A stretch of 64,000 bases of DNA from Nocardia sp. CY41 (lineage in GTDB: Bacteria > Actinomycetota > Actinomycetes > Mycobacteriales > Mycobacteriaceae), in NCBI RefSeq assembly GCF_009829325.1, contig NZ_VUOS01000033.1, forward strand, positions 1 to 64,000, read 5' to 3'. The translations under genes and the position numbers were made by a program. The number at the start of each line of letters is the position of its first letter. The first letter of the stretch is position 1. Below, in pieces: positions 34,023 through 42,368 of this stretch. A model generated the notes under the pieces. The model was not told where the DNA came from. It did not search any database and worked only from the letters and a program-made list of their open reading frames with translations.

Positions 34023-36095
34023 TCAGCTCTCCTGTGCCTGGATGGCGGTGATCGCCACGGTGTTGACGATGTCGGCCACCAGCGCGCCCCGCGACAGATC
34101 GTTGACCGGCTTGCGCAGCCCCTGCAGCACCGGGCCGATCGCGATCGCCCCCGCGCTGCGCTGCACCGCCTTGTAGGTGTTGTTGCCGGTATTGAGATCG
34201 GGAAACACGAACACCGTCGCGCGGCCCGCTACGTCGGAATCGGGCAGCTTGGCATCGGCGACGGTCGGTTCGATCGCGGCGTCGTATTGGATCGGCCCCT
34301 CCACCGGCAATTCCGGCGCGCGTTCCCGCGTCAGCTTGGTCGCCACCCGCACCTTGTCCACGTCGGCCCCGCTGCCCGAATCGCCGGTCGAATACGACAG
34401 CATCGCCACGCGGGGTTCGATGCCGAAGCGGTCGGCGGTCGCCGCGGAGGAGATCGCGATATCGGCCAGCTGCTGCGCCGTCGGATCCGGTACGACCGCG
34501 CAGTCGCCGTACGCGAGCACCCGGTCGGCCAAGCACATCAGGAACACGCTGGAGACCGTGGACACGCCTTCGACCGTCTTGATGATCTCCAGCGACGGCC
34601 GGATGGTGTGCGCCGTGGTGTGCGCCGCGCCGGAGACCATGCCGTCGGCGATCCCCTTGTACACCATCATGGTGCCGAAATACGAGATGTCCGCGACGGT
34701 CTCGCGGGCCCGCTCCAGCGTCATGCCCTTGTGCTTGCGCAGTTCGGCGTACTCGGCGGCGAACTCGTCCAGGTAGCCGGAGGTGCGTGGGTCGAGCACC
34801 TGCGCGGCGGAGATGTCCACCCCGAGTTCGGCGGCCCTGGCGCGCACCGTCGTCTCGTCGCCCAGGATGACCAGGTCGGCGATCTTGCGTTGCAGCACCC
34901 GTCCCGCCGCGCGCAGGATGCGGTCGTCGTCGCCCTCGGGCAGCACGATCCGCTTGCGATCGGCTCGCGCGCGTTCGATGAGCTGATATTCGAACATCTG
35001 CGGCGTGACCACCGGGCTGGGCGGAACGTCGATGCGCCGCAACAACTCGACGGCGTCAACGTGTTCTTCCATCAACGCCAGCGCGGTGTCCACCTTGCGC
35101 GGGTTGCCCGCGGACATGCGGCCGCGGGTGCGGTAAGCGGCGCCCGCGGTGTCGTAGGTGCCGAGCTCGGTGGTGAGGATCGGCAGCTTCGGCTTCAGGC
35201 CGGTCATCAGCCGCGCCACCGCGGGGTGCGGCAGCAGGCCGCCGTTCATGATGATGCCCGACAGCGACGGAAAGCCTTCCGCCTCATGCGCGTTGACGAC
35301 GCTGAGCAGCACGTCCGAGCGATCACCCGGCGCGATCACCACGACGCCCTCCACCAGCCGTTCCAGGATGTGCTCGGCCGTCATGCCGCCGACCATGATC
35401 CGCAACGCCTCGCGGTGCAGCAGTTCCGGGTCGCCGCTGTACATTTCGCCGCCGATGGCGGCGCACAGCTCGGCCATGGTGGGCGCGATCAGCAACGGCA
35501 CCTCGGGCAGCGTCCAGGAGGGGACCGCGAAGCGGGCCAGCGCCGCCGCGACCTCGTCCAGCCGCTGCGGGTCGCACCGATTGGCGACGATGGCGACCAG
35601 CTGCGCGTGCTCGTAAGCCAGCTCGGCCGCGCACAGTTCGGCCAGCTGCTCGACCTCGTCCGGGGTGCGTCCCGCGCCGCGGACCACCAGCAACACCGGT
35701 GCGCCCAAGTTGACCGCGATCCTGGCGTTGAAGCGCAGTTCGCTGGGGCTGGCCACGTCGGTGTAGTCGCTGCCGACCACGACCACCGCGTCACACAGCT
35801 TGGCGACCTCGTGGAAGCGCAGGACGATCTCGCTGATGGCCGCGTCCGGGTCGGCGTGCACTTGCTCGTAGGTGGTGCCGATCGCCTGCGCGTAGTCGAT
35901 ATCGGCCGTGCTGTGCTCGAGCAACAGTTCGAGGATGTAGTCGGGCTCGGTGGTCGAACGCGTGATCGGCCGGAACACCCCGACCCGCGCGGTCGTCGCG
36001 CACAGCATCTGCAATACCCCGAGAGCCACCGTCGACTTACCGGTGTCGCCCTCGGGAGAGGCGATGTACACGGCGGATGGAGCGTTGTCGGCCAT
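34023..36095 (-). CDS. pta: Phosphate acetyltransferase (long form)
   Basis: A 690-residue enzyme converting acetyl-CoA and phosphate to acetyl phosphate. Residues about 1-220 are the BioD-like P-loop domain (YIASPEGDTGKSTVALG), about 220-340 a DRTGG-like domain, and about 370-690 the catalytic PTA_PTB domain (MFEYQLIERARADRKRIVLPEGDDDRIL, which I give by its ends only: MFEYQL and LPEGDDDR; also GAAHTTAHTIRPSLEII). The ATG at 36095 is right at the P-loop domain. Gene order fgd1, pta, ackA agrees with Rv0407-Rv0409. The N-terminal domain usually serves allosteric control by NADH or pyruvate. Confidence 0.94.
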   Translation of the reverse strand: MADNAPSAVYIASPEGDTGKSTVALGVLQMLCATTARVGVFRPITRSTTEPDYILELLLEHSTADIDYAQAIGTTYEQVHADPDAAISEIVLRFHEVAKLCDAVVVVGSDYTDVASPSELRFNARIAVNLGAPVLLVVRGAGRTPDEVEQLAELCAAELAYEHAQLVAIVANRCDPQRLDEVAAALARFAVPSWTLPEVPLLIAPTMAELCAAIGGEMYSGDPELLHREALRIMVGGMTAEHILERLVEGVVVIAPGDRSDVLLSVVNAHEAEGFPSLSGIIMNGGLLPHPAVARLMTGLKPKLPILTTELGTYDTAGAAYRTRGRMSAGNPRKVDTALALMEEHVDAVELLRRIDVPPSPVVTPQMFEYQLIERARADRKRIVLPEGDDDRILRAAGRVLQRKIADLVILGDETTVRARAAELGVDISAAQVLDPRTSGYLDEFAAEYAELRKHKGMTLERARETVADISYFGTMMVYKGIADGMVSGAAHTTAHTIRPSLEIIKTVEGVSTVSSVFLMCLADRVLAYGDCAVVPDPTAQQLADIAISSAATADRFGIEPRVAMLSYSTGDSGSGADVDKVRVATKLTRERAPELPVEGPIQYDAAIEPTVADAKLPDSDVAGRATVFVFPDLNTGNNTYKAVQRSAGAIAIGPVLQGLRKPVNDLSRGALVADIVNTVAITAIQAQES

Positions 36096-36181
36096 GTCCG
36101 AGAGCTTAGTGAACCAGCGGCAACCGAGCCGCTCCGCGCGACGGTCGTCACCCCGGTCCCCCACGCCGCTATAGTCCGGAC

Positions 36182-36688
36182 ATGGCTGAGCATTTTCCGG
36201 ATCGGCAGTGGGGTTCGCGCACCAATCTCTTCGCCCGCGCGGCCAGCAGATTCGCCGCGACCAAGCCCGGCTCCCGGCTCGTGCGCGCCCTCACCCCACT
36301 GGACCGCGCGGTGCTGGAGCGCACCGACGCCAAGTACACCGTGCTCGGCCCGATCGGCGCGCCGGTCATCCTGCTCACCACCGTCGGCCGCAAGTCCGGC
36401 CGACCGCGCACGCAGCCGCTGCTGTACGTGCACGACGGTGACACCCTCTACGTGATCGGCAGCAATTTCGGCCAGGCGCACCACCCTGCCTGGACCGCCA
36501 ACCTCTTGGCGAACCCCACCGCGACGGTGGCCATCGCGGGCGAACGCATCCAGGTGACGGCAACCCCGGTCCAGGACTCCGACAAAGACGCCGTCTTCCA
36601 ACGCTTCGTCGACATCACCGGCGCCTACGCCGCCTACCGCACCCGCACCACCCGCGATCTCCGCATCTTCGCCCTCCGCCGGGCATAG
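36182..36688 (+). CDS. Deazaflavin-dependent nitroreductase (DDN) family protein
   Basis: A 168-residue split beta-barrel protein of the F420H2-dependent reductase (DDN/PF04075) family. Diagnostic segments are VILLTTVGRKSGRPRTQPLLY, given here as VILLTTVGRKSGR and TQPLLY, then VIGSNFGQAHHPAWTANLLA and NPTATVAIAGERI. Such enzymes use reduced F420 to act on quinones or other low-potential substrates. The adjacent F420-dependent glucose-6-phosphate dehydrogenase gene could supply the reduced cofactor. It is divergent from pta. Native substrate unknown. Confidence 0.88.
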   Translation: MAEHFPDRQWGSRTNLFARAASRFAATKPGSRLVRALTPLDRAVLERTDAKYTVLGPIGAPVILLTTVGRKSGRPRTQPLLYVHDGDTLYVIGSNFGQAHHPAWTANLLANPTATVAIAGERIQVTATPVQDSDKDAVFQRFVDITGAYAAYRTRTTRDLRIFALRRA

Positions 36689-36757
36689 CCGCACGAGCGG
36701 CACACCATTGCGGCATCGGCCGAGAAGGCCCCTGGCGGGGTGTGCCACTCGTGGCGG
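36689..36757. terminator. Inverted repeat filling the gap between convergent genes
   Basis: The arms ACGAGCGGCACACC (within 36689-36706) and GGTGTGCCACTCGT (within 36739-36757) pair with one mismatch; the fragment begins right after one stop codon and ends right before the other. It is the expected place for a bidirectional terminator. The arm TGTGCCACTC is identical to that in the repeat at 22314-22367. Confidence 0.7.
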
Positions 36758-37768
36758 TCAGGCGAGGGCGCGCAGGCGGGGGGCCAGGTCGCGCTGGAAG
36801 AGGTCGAGGAAGCGGCGCTGGTCGTGCCCGGGGGCGTGGAAGACGAGGTGGTTGAGGCCGGCGTCGAGGTAGGGCTTGATCTGTTCGACCGCCTGGTCGG
36901 GGTCGCCTGCGACGATCCAGCGCTTGGCGATCTGCTCGATGGGCAGCGCGTCGGCGGCGGCCTCCATCTCGATCGGGTCGGTGATGCTGTGCTTCTGCTC
37001 CGCGGTGAGCGAGAGCGGCGCCCAGAACCGGGTGTTCTCCCTGGCCAGCTCCGGATCGGTGTCGTAGGACAGCTTGATCTCGATCATCCGGTCGATGGTG
37101 TCGACGCTGCGCCCCGCTTTCGCCGCGCCCTCGGCGACGGCCGGCATCAACTTCTCGGTGTAGAGGTCCATGCCCTTGCCCGAGGTGCAGATGAAGCCGT
37201 CGCCCGCGCGTCCGGCGTATCGCGCGACCAGCGGGCCGCCCGCGGCGATGTAGATCGGGATGCCGCCCTTGGGCACGTCGTAGATGGAGGCGCCGACGGT
37301 CTTGTAGTACTCGCCGTCGTAGTCGACGCGGTCGCCGGTCCACAGGGCGCGCATCAGGTCGACCGCCTCCCGCAGGCGCGCGAAACGCTCCTTGAATTCC
37401 GGCCACTCGCCGGTGTATCCGGTGGCGATCTCGTTGAGCGCCTCACCGGTCCCGACGCCGAGCATGACGCGATCCGGGTACAGGCAGCCCATGGTGGCGA
37501 ACGCCTGCGCGATCACCGCAGGGTTGTAGCGGAACGTCGGGGTGAGCACCGAAGTGCCGAGCTGGATGCGCTGGGTGCGCTCGCCCACCGCGGCCATCCA
37601 GGCCAGCGAGAAGGGCGCGTGCCCGCCCTTGTGCCGCCAGGGCTGGAAATGGTCGCTCACCGTGGCGCTGTCCAAGCCGTGTTCTTCGGCCAGCACCGCG
37701 ATCTCGACGAGTTCACGGGGGCCGAACTGTTCCGCCGATGCCTTGTATCCGAGCTTGAGTCCGCTCAT
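36758..37768 (-). CDS. fgd1: F420-dependent glucose-6-phosphate dehydrogenase
   Basis: A 336-residue luciferase-fold enzyme, exactly the length I recall for M. tuberculosis FGD1. It oxidises glucose 6-phosphate to 6-phosphogluconolactone and reduces coenzyme F420. Conserved stretches are LKLGYKASAEQFGPRELVE, SATVSDHFQPWRHKGGHAPF, VMLGVGTGEALNE and FICTSGKGMDLY. GAGGAG lies 8 nt before the ATG. It heads a block in the same order as Rv0407 onward. It supplies reduced F420 for F420-dependent reductases such as the DDN-family protein next door. Confidence 0.95.
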   Translation of the reverse strand: MSGLKLGYKASAEQFGPRELVEIAVLAEEHGLDSATVSDHFQPWRHKGGHAPFSLAWMAAVGERTQRIQLGTSVLTPTFRYNPAVIAQAFATMGCLYPDRVMLGVGTGEALNEIATGYTGEWPEFKERFARLREAVDLMRALWTGDRVDYDGEYYKTVGASIYDVPKGGIPIYIAAGGPLVARYAGRAGDGFICTSGKGMDLYTEKLMPAVAEGAAKAGRSVDTIDRMIEIKLSYDTDPELARENTRFWAPLSLTAEQKHSITDPIEMEAAADALPIEQIAKRWIVAGDPDQAVEQIKPYLDAGLNHLVFHAPGHDQRRFLDLFQRDLAPRLRALA

Positions 37769-37962
37769 CTGCCACGCTCCTCGCGTTTTGTTTCGCCGCC
37801 ATCGCGATCCGTCCTCGACAGTAGTCAACGCTGCCGCTTCCGCGCCGACGGCATGGCGCGGATGATCTACCCAGCGGAGAACGCCGCGCCGGGGGCGAAA
37901 TGTTTCTCCGAAGAATGCCGCAGCCGGTCGGCGCCGTTTCCGTGGCGGAGCGATAGCGGATA

Positions 37963-38772
37963 ATGGCCCGCGTGACCGCAGACGATGAGCCGATCCTGTC
38001 CTACTTGACCGATATGGACGGCGTGCTGGTGCACGAGGACCATCTCATCCCGGGCGCCGACAAGTTCCTCGCCGAACTGCGCGCCAACGAAACGCCGTTC
38101 CTGGTGCTGACGAACAACTCGATCCGCACTCCGCGGGATCTGCAGGCACGATTGCGGCACACCGGGCTCGACATCCCGGAAGAGGCGATCTGGACCTCGG
38201 CCCTGGCCACCGCCACCTTCCTGAACGAACAGCGCCCCAACGGCACCGCCTACGTGGTGGGCGAATCCGGGCTCACCACCGCGCTGCACGAGATCGGCTA
38301 CGTGCTGACCGACAGCGATCCGGACTACGTCGTCCTCGGCGAGACCCGCACATACTCCTTCGAAGCGATCACCACCGCGATCCGGCTGGTCGAGCGGGGC
38401 GCTCGTTTCATCGCGACCAACCCCGACCCGACCGGGCCGTCCCGCGAGGGTTCGCTGCCCGCCACCGGGTCGGTGGCCGCACTGATCACCCGCGCCACCG
38501 GACGCGACCCGTACTACGTCGGCAAGCCCAATCCGCTGATGATGCGCTCCGCACTGCGTCGCATCGGCGCGCATTCCCAGTCGACGGTGATGATCGGCGA
38601 CCGGATGGACACCGATGTGATCTCGGGCTTGGAGGCGGGCATGCGCACCATCTTGGTCACCTCGGGTATCTCCACCCGCGCGTCGTTCGAGGCCTTCCCC
38701 TACCGCCCCACGATGGTGGTGGACTCCGTCGCCGACCTGATCGGAAAGACCAAGTCCCCGTTCACCGACTGA
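37963..38772 (+). CDS. HAD-superfamily hydrolase, NagD/IIA type
   Basis: A 269-residue phosphatase. The nucleophile and acid-base Asp are D17 and D19 in LTDMDGVLV; motif II is in VLTNNSIRTP, the Lys in YYVGKPNPLMM, and motif III in VMIGDRMDTDVISGLEAGM. The C2 cap between motifs II and III marks the class IIA (NagD, 4-nitrophenylphosphatase-like) group, which acts on sugar phosphates, nucleotides or glycerol phosphate. It is divergent from fgd1 with a 194-bp spacer. The physiological substrate is not evident. Confidence 0.9.
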   Translation: MARVTADDEPILSYLTDMDGVLVHEDHLIPGADKFLAELRANETPFLVLTNNSIRTPRDLQARLRHTGLDIPEEAIWTSALATATFLNEQRPNGTAYVVGESGLTTALHEIGYVLTDSDPDYVVLGETRTYSFEAITTAIRLVERGARFIATNPDPTGPSREGSLPATGSVAALITRATGRDPYYVGKPNPLMMRSALRRIGAHSQSTVMIGDRMDTDVISGLEAGMRTILVTSGISTRASFEAFPYRPTMVVDSVADLIGKTKSPFTD

Positions 38773-39047
38773 GCGGGTCGCCCGGCCGACACGGCTACCG
38801 GCGAGAGCATCGCACGCCGCCCACCACCGCGTGCGACGAGATCCGCCGACTTGCCGCCTGGATACCCACTACACCGACCAGCGGGGTCTCGGAAGTCGCC
38901 CAGCGCCGCCGGACAGACGCCATCCGCGGCAACCCTTGTCGAGCGGACGGCGAGCCGGGCTCGAACGGCCTTCCGTGCCCCGGCCCGCGATGCCACACGA
39001 AACGGCGATGTGCGCTGCCGTCGCACGCGATTCGCCGGTTGCCGCGG
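38773..39047. other. Intergenic stretch without recognised gene
   Basis: It separates the HAD hydrolase from the convergent MarR gene. Several short Arg/Pro-rich frames occur on both strands but none has credible codon bias, a ribosome site or a recognisable motif. Confidence 0.4.
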
Positions 39048-39497
39048 CTAGGTACCGTCCGCGGTGATCGCCTCGATCGCGGAGGACAGCGCGGTGAGCG
39101 CCTCGACCGCGCGCGCGAGCTGCTCCCGGCCGAGCTCGTCCACGAGCCGTTCGGCCGTCACCTTGTGTTGCGGATTGATGCGGCCCACCGCGGCCAAGCC
39201 CGCGTCGGTGATGGCGACGAGTTTCGCGCGCCGGTGCGCGGGATTCGGACGGTATTCGGCGAGTCCCTTGTCCACCAGCAGATCCGCGATGCGCTGGACA
39301 CTCTGCCGGGTGATGCCCATTTCGCGGGCGATGCCCGCGACGGGCAGCGGCGCGCGCGTCACCGCACCCAGCACCTGCCACCACGCGGCGGTCAGGCCCG
39401 CCGGGCGCGCCAGATCCTCGGCCACCGCGAGGAATTGGCCGTTCAAACGGAACGAGGTGATCGCCGCCGCGGCGAACAGTTCCTGTTCAGGGGTCAT
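39048..39497 (-). CDS. MarR family transcriptional regulator
   Basis: A 149-residue winged-helix regulator. The recognition region is IAREMGITRQSVQRIADLLVDKGL, given as VAGIAREMGITRQSVQRI then LVDKGLAEYRPNPAHRRAK; the wing carries the usual basic tip. N- and C-terminal helices form the dimer. It lies 50 bp downstream of the DJ-1/PfpI gene on the same strand and may share its transcript. The double operator at 40177-40212 is a plausible target, giving feedback control of both genes. The ligand is unknown. Confidence 0.88.
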   Translation of the reverse strand: MTPEQELFAAAAITSFRLNGQFLAVAEDLARPAGLTAAWWQVLGAVTRAPLPVAGIAREMGITRQSVQRIADLLVDKGLAEYRPNPAHRRAKLVAITDAGLAAVGRINPQHKVTAERLVDELGREQLARAVEALTALSSAIEAITADGT

Positions 39498-39547
39498 GCG
39501 TCGCCTCCCGCTGCCGGTGATCCGGCCGGATCACCGGCGATTATCGC

Positions 39548-40177
39548 TCACGCGTGCTGCGCGTCGTACTCCGCGAGCACCGCCCAGCCGGCCGGATCGG
39601 CGTGTGCGAACAATCGATACCAGCCGTCCAGCACGTGCGGCTCGTACACGCCCAGCCTGCCGAGCACCTCGCGCGCGAATTCGAACGGCGCGCTCGCGCT
39701 TGCGGTGATCACGTCACCGTCGGTGACCGCGGGCGCCTCGACGTAGTGGTCCGCGCCCGAATATCCGCTGTAGACGAGGAATTCCGCGACGTTGCTGGTG
39801 TGCTTGCGGGTGTCGAGCAGACCCGCCTTGGCCAGCCCGAACGTCGCGCCGCAGATCGCGGCGACCGGAACGCCCGCGCCGACGAATTCGCACGCCTTGC
39901 GCGCGAACGGATCCAGCTCCGGCCCTTCCCAGGTCTGCGCGCCCGGCAGGATCAGCATCGCGCTGTCCGCGGGCGTGAGGTCGGCGAGCGCGACGTCCGG
40001 CACGATGCGCAGCCCACCCATCGTGGTGATCGGCTCCGCGGTCGGGCCGACCGTCCGGACCCGCCACGTTCCCGGCTCTCGATGCCAGCTTGGCTTGTTG
40101 ATGTGCGCGGTGGCCGCGCCCACCTCCCAGTCGGCGAGCGTGTCGTAAACGGCCATGTGCACTGTCTTCATTGCCAT
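39548..40177 (-). CDS. DJ-1/PfpI family protein
   Basis: A 209-residue glutamine-amidotransferase-like protein. The nucleophile elbow is AAICGATFGLAKAG with C109, and the conserved partner Glu is E18 in ADWEVG. These features suit the isonitrile hydratase, glyoxalase III or thiazole-type chaperone groups within the family; the exact activity cannot be chosen. The ATG at 40177 lies at the edge of a double inverted-repeat operator and has no clear ribosome site, so the mRNA may be nearly leaderless; an ATG at 40171 is equally possible. A MarR gene follows on the same strand. Confidence 0.87.
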   Translation of the reverse strand: MAMKTVHMAVYDTLADWEVGAATAHINKPSWHREPGTWRVRTVGPTAEPITTMGGLRIVPDVALADLTPADSAMLILPGAQTWEGPELDPFARKACEFVGAGVPVAAICGATFGLAKAGLLDTRKHTSNVAEFLVYSGYSGADHYVEAPAVTDGDVITASASAPFEFAREVLGRLGVYEPHVLDGWYRLFAHADPAGWAVLAEYDAQHA

Positions 40178-40212
40178 GACAGTATGCTGTCATATTTGAC
40201 AGCATACTGTCA
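40177..40212. promoter_or_regulatory. Double operator, two copies of TGACAG-N4-CTGTCA
   Basis: TGACAGTATGCTGTCA (40177-40192) and TGACAGCATACTGTCA (40197-40212) are each imperfectly palindromic and are reverse complements of each other around TATT. TTGACA of the second copy could also be a -35 box for the rightward RpiB-like gene. The location at the start of the DJ-1 gene implies strong repression when occupied. The nearby MarR protein is the likely binder. Confidence 0.8.
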
Positions 40213-40266
40213 ATAGCCATGGCCGAAGGCGAACCGATACGACGGACCGGCAACTACGCTGAGGGC

Positions 40267-40719
40267 ATGCGGATTTCGGTGGCGGCGGACGAGCGGGTGG
40301 GGGTAGCCGCGGAACTGGTCGACGAACTCGGCAAGCGCGGGCACGAGATCGTGCCGCACGGGGCGCTGTCCGACGAGGAGCGCGACGACTGGGCGTGGGC
40401 CAGCGAGGCGGCGGCCCGCGACGTCGCTTCCGGCCACGCCGACCAAGCCGTCGTCTGCTGCTGGACCGGCACGGGCGCCTCGATCGCGGCCAACAAAGTC
40501 GCCGGCGTCCGCGCCGCACTCTGCGCCGACGCCTCGACCGCGGCGGGTGCCCGCACCTGGAACGACGCGAACGTCCTCGCCCTGAGCCTGCGCTCCACCT
40601 CCAGCGCCGAACTCCGGGAGATCCTCGACGCCTGGTTCACCACCGACCCGAGTTCGTCCCCCGATGACCAGGCCAACATCGCCCATCTCGCCGACATCGA
40701 ACGCGCCGCCGATGCCTGA
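40267..40719 (+). CDS. RpiB/LacAB family sugar-phosphate isomerase
   Basis: A 150-residue protein of the ribose-5-phosphate isomerase B fold. Recognisable parts are MRISVAADERVGVAAELVDE at the start (phosphate-binding Asp region), VVCCWTGTGASIAANKVAG (active-site loop), and ARTWNDANVLALSLR. It probably isomerises an aldose/ketose phosphate; a true RpiB is likely elsewhere in the genome, so this could be a paralogue with another sugar. The ATG at 40267 is favoured, with GAGGG close upstream. It is divergent from the DJ-1 gene and may share control by the double operator. Confidence 0.82.
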   Translation: MRISVAADERVGVAAELVDELGKRGHEIVPHGALSDEERDDWAWASEAAARDVASGHADQAVVCCWTGTGASIAANKVAGVRAALCADASTAAGARTWNDANVLALSLRSTSSAELREILDAWFTTDPSSSPDDQANIAHLADIERAADA

Positions 40720-40827
40720 CGACGAACACTGCCGTCTTCGCCCGGCACCCGGCGGCACCGCCGAGCTCCGGTGAGCGACGACCGCCCGCCCACACTCTCG
40801 ACGCGACCCAGGCGATACGGTCGAGAC

Positions 40828-42348
40828 ATGTCCGCGCAGAGCGCCGGTGGCGCGTTCGGGAACTATTCCCTGGAACGCTTGCTGGGTCGTGGCGGCATGG
40901 GTGAGGTGTGGTTGGCACACGACCACGACGGCCGTGCCGTCGCCCTCAAGGTGCTGTCGGCGGCGTTCACCGCCGATTCGCTCTACCGGCAGCGGTTCGA
41001 GCGGGAAGCGCGCGCGGGTACCCGGGCGCGCAACCCGCACATCGTGCCCATTCACGCGTTCGGCGAGGTGGACGGTCATCTGTACTTGGAGATGGCCTAC
41101 ATCGAGGGCATCGACCTCGGCACCCGATTGAAATCCGGCCCCCTTCCACCGAACCGGGCCGTCGACGTCATCGCCCAGGCCGCCGAGGCGCTGGATGCCG
41201 CACATGCGGCCGGACTCGTGCACCGCGATGTGAAGCCGGGCAACATACTCCTGCACACCAGTGGTTTCGTGTACCTGATCGACTTCGGCATCGCCCGCGC
41301 CGCCGACGGCACCGCGCTCACCGCGACCGGACTGGTGGTGGGCACGCTGGGGTACATGGCGCCGGAGCGATTCACCGGCACGGCCGATGCGCGTTCCGAT
41401 GTCTACTCACTGGCCTGCGTCCTGTACGAAACCCTCACCGGACAACCGCCCTATGGTGCGGGCGACCCCGCGCAGCAGATGCGCGCACACCTGATGAGCG
41501 AACCACCGCGCGCCTCGCGGGCCGTCGGCGGTGTCCCGGCCGCGCTCGACGACGTCATCGCCCGGGGAATGGCGAAAGAGCCGGACGCACGCTACGGCAG
41601 CGCGGGTGATTTCGCCGCGGCGGCGTCGGCAGCCCTGAACCGGTCCGCGCCCGCGCCTCCGAGTTCGCCTGCCGTGCGCTCCACGACAGCGACCGGCCGA
41701 CCGGCCACCCGGATCATGCCCGCCGACACCTCGGCACAGCCGACGCCCGGGGACTGGTCACCCGCGCCGGGGCCGCGCGATCGTCGGCGGAAGAGCCGAT
41801 GGATACCCCTCGCCGCCGGGGCGGTGCTCGCCGCCGCAGGGGCGCTGTGGCTGCTGGGCGGCGGCATCGACATCGGGTCCGCACCTGTCGCCGGTCCGAC
41901 GACGCCCGAAGCCGCCACACCGCCCGACCCGTCGCTGCCCTCGACCGGCGGGCAACCCGCCGATCCGGGGCCCGCCGTGCGCGACGGAAATTTCGCTTTC
42001 ACGGTGACCGGCGCGGCGACCGCGGACGGTTCCCGCACCACCGTGACGCTGACCGTCACCAACGTGTCCGACCAGGAACAAACCCTGGTCATCTCGGATC
42101 AACGGTTGGTCACCACCGGCGGCCGCTCCGTTCCGCCCGACGCGGCGGGCACCGCCGAACTTAATCCGTCCGGCGACGATTTCGCGCGAATCGCTCCCGG
42201 CCGCGTCGGCACGATCCGGCTGGCCTTCGACCTGCCGGGCAACAAGAACAAGAACGGCAAGAAGAACGACAAGAAAGACGAGGCGGCCAGCCACGTGGTC
42301 CTGCACGGCGCCCCGTCGTCGCCCGGCGTCACCCTGCCGGTCCGCTGA
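40828..42348 (+). CDS. Transmembrane Ser/Thr protein kinase
   Basis: A 506-residue PknB-like receptor kinase. Cytosolic kinase domain, residues about 12-275: GRGGMGEVWLA loop, K41 in VALKVLS, D134 in HRDVKPGN, DFG in LIDFGIARA, and GTLGYMAPER. A Pro/Thr-rich juxtamembrane part (about 280-320) precedes one membrane helix at about 325-343. The external part of about 150 residues includes an immunoglobulin-like beta domain of the DUF4352 kind (NFAFTVTGAATADGSRTTVT), interrupted by a Lys/Asn-rich loop (NKNKNGKKNDKKDE). No PASTA repeats are present, so it is not PknB. Its external ligand is unknown. Confidence 0.9.
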   Translation: MSAQSAGGAFGNYSLERLLGRGGMGEVWLAHDHDGRAVALKVLSAAFTADSLYRQRFEREARAGTRARNPHIVPIHAFGEVDGHLYLEMAYIEGIDLGTRLKSGPLPPNRAVDVIAQAAEALDAAHAAGLVHRDVKPGNILLHTSGFVYLIDFGIARAADGTALTATGLVVGTLGYMAPERFTGTADARSDVYSLACVLYETLTGQPPYGAGDPAQQMRAHLMSEPPRASRAVGGVPAALDDVIARGMAKEPDARYGSAGDFAAAASAALNRSAPAPPSSPAVRSTTATGRPATRIMPADTSAQPTPGDWSPAPGPRDRRRKSRWIPLAAGAVLAAAGALWLLGGGIDIGSAPVAGPTTPEAATPPDPSLPSTGGQPADPGPAVRDGNFAFTVTGAATADGSRTTVTLTVTNVSDQEQTLVISDQRLVTTGGRSVPPDAAGTAELNPSGDDFARIAPGRVGTIRLAFDLPGNKNKNGKKNDKKDEAASHVVLHGAPSSPGVTLPVR

Positions 42349-42368
42349 CCGATCGTGCGACGTTCCGG

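Noticed and set aside
32994..36455. 1153-codon plus-strand frame opposite ackA and pta
   Set aside because: Composition is the His/Arg/Gln/Asp-rich pattern of an antisense frame; its end only coincides with the real DDN-family gene in another frame.
38831..39067. Overlapping short frames between HAD hydrolase and MarR genes
   Set aside because: Arg/Pro-rich low-bias frames on several registers; no ribosome site.
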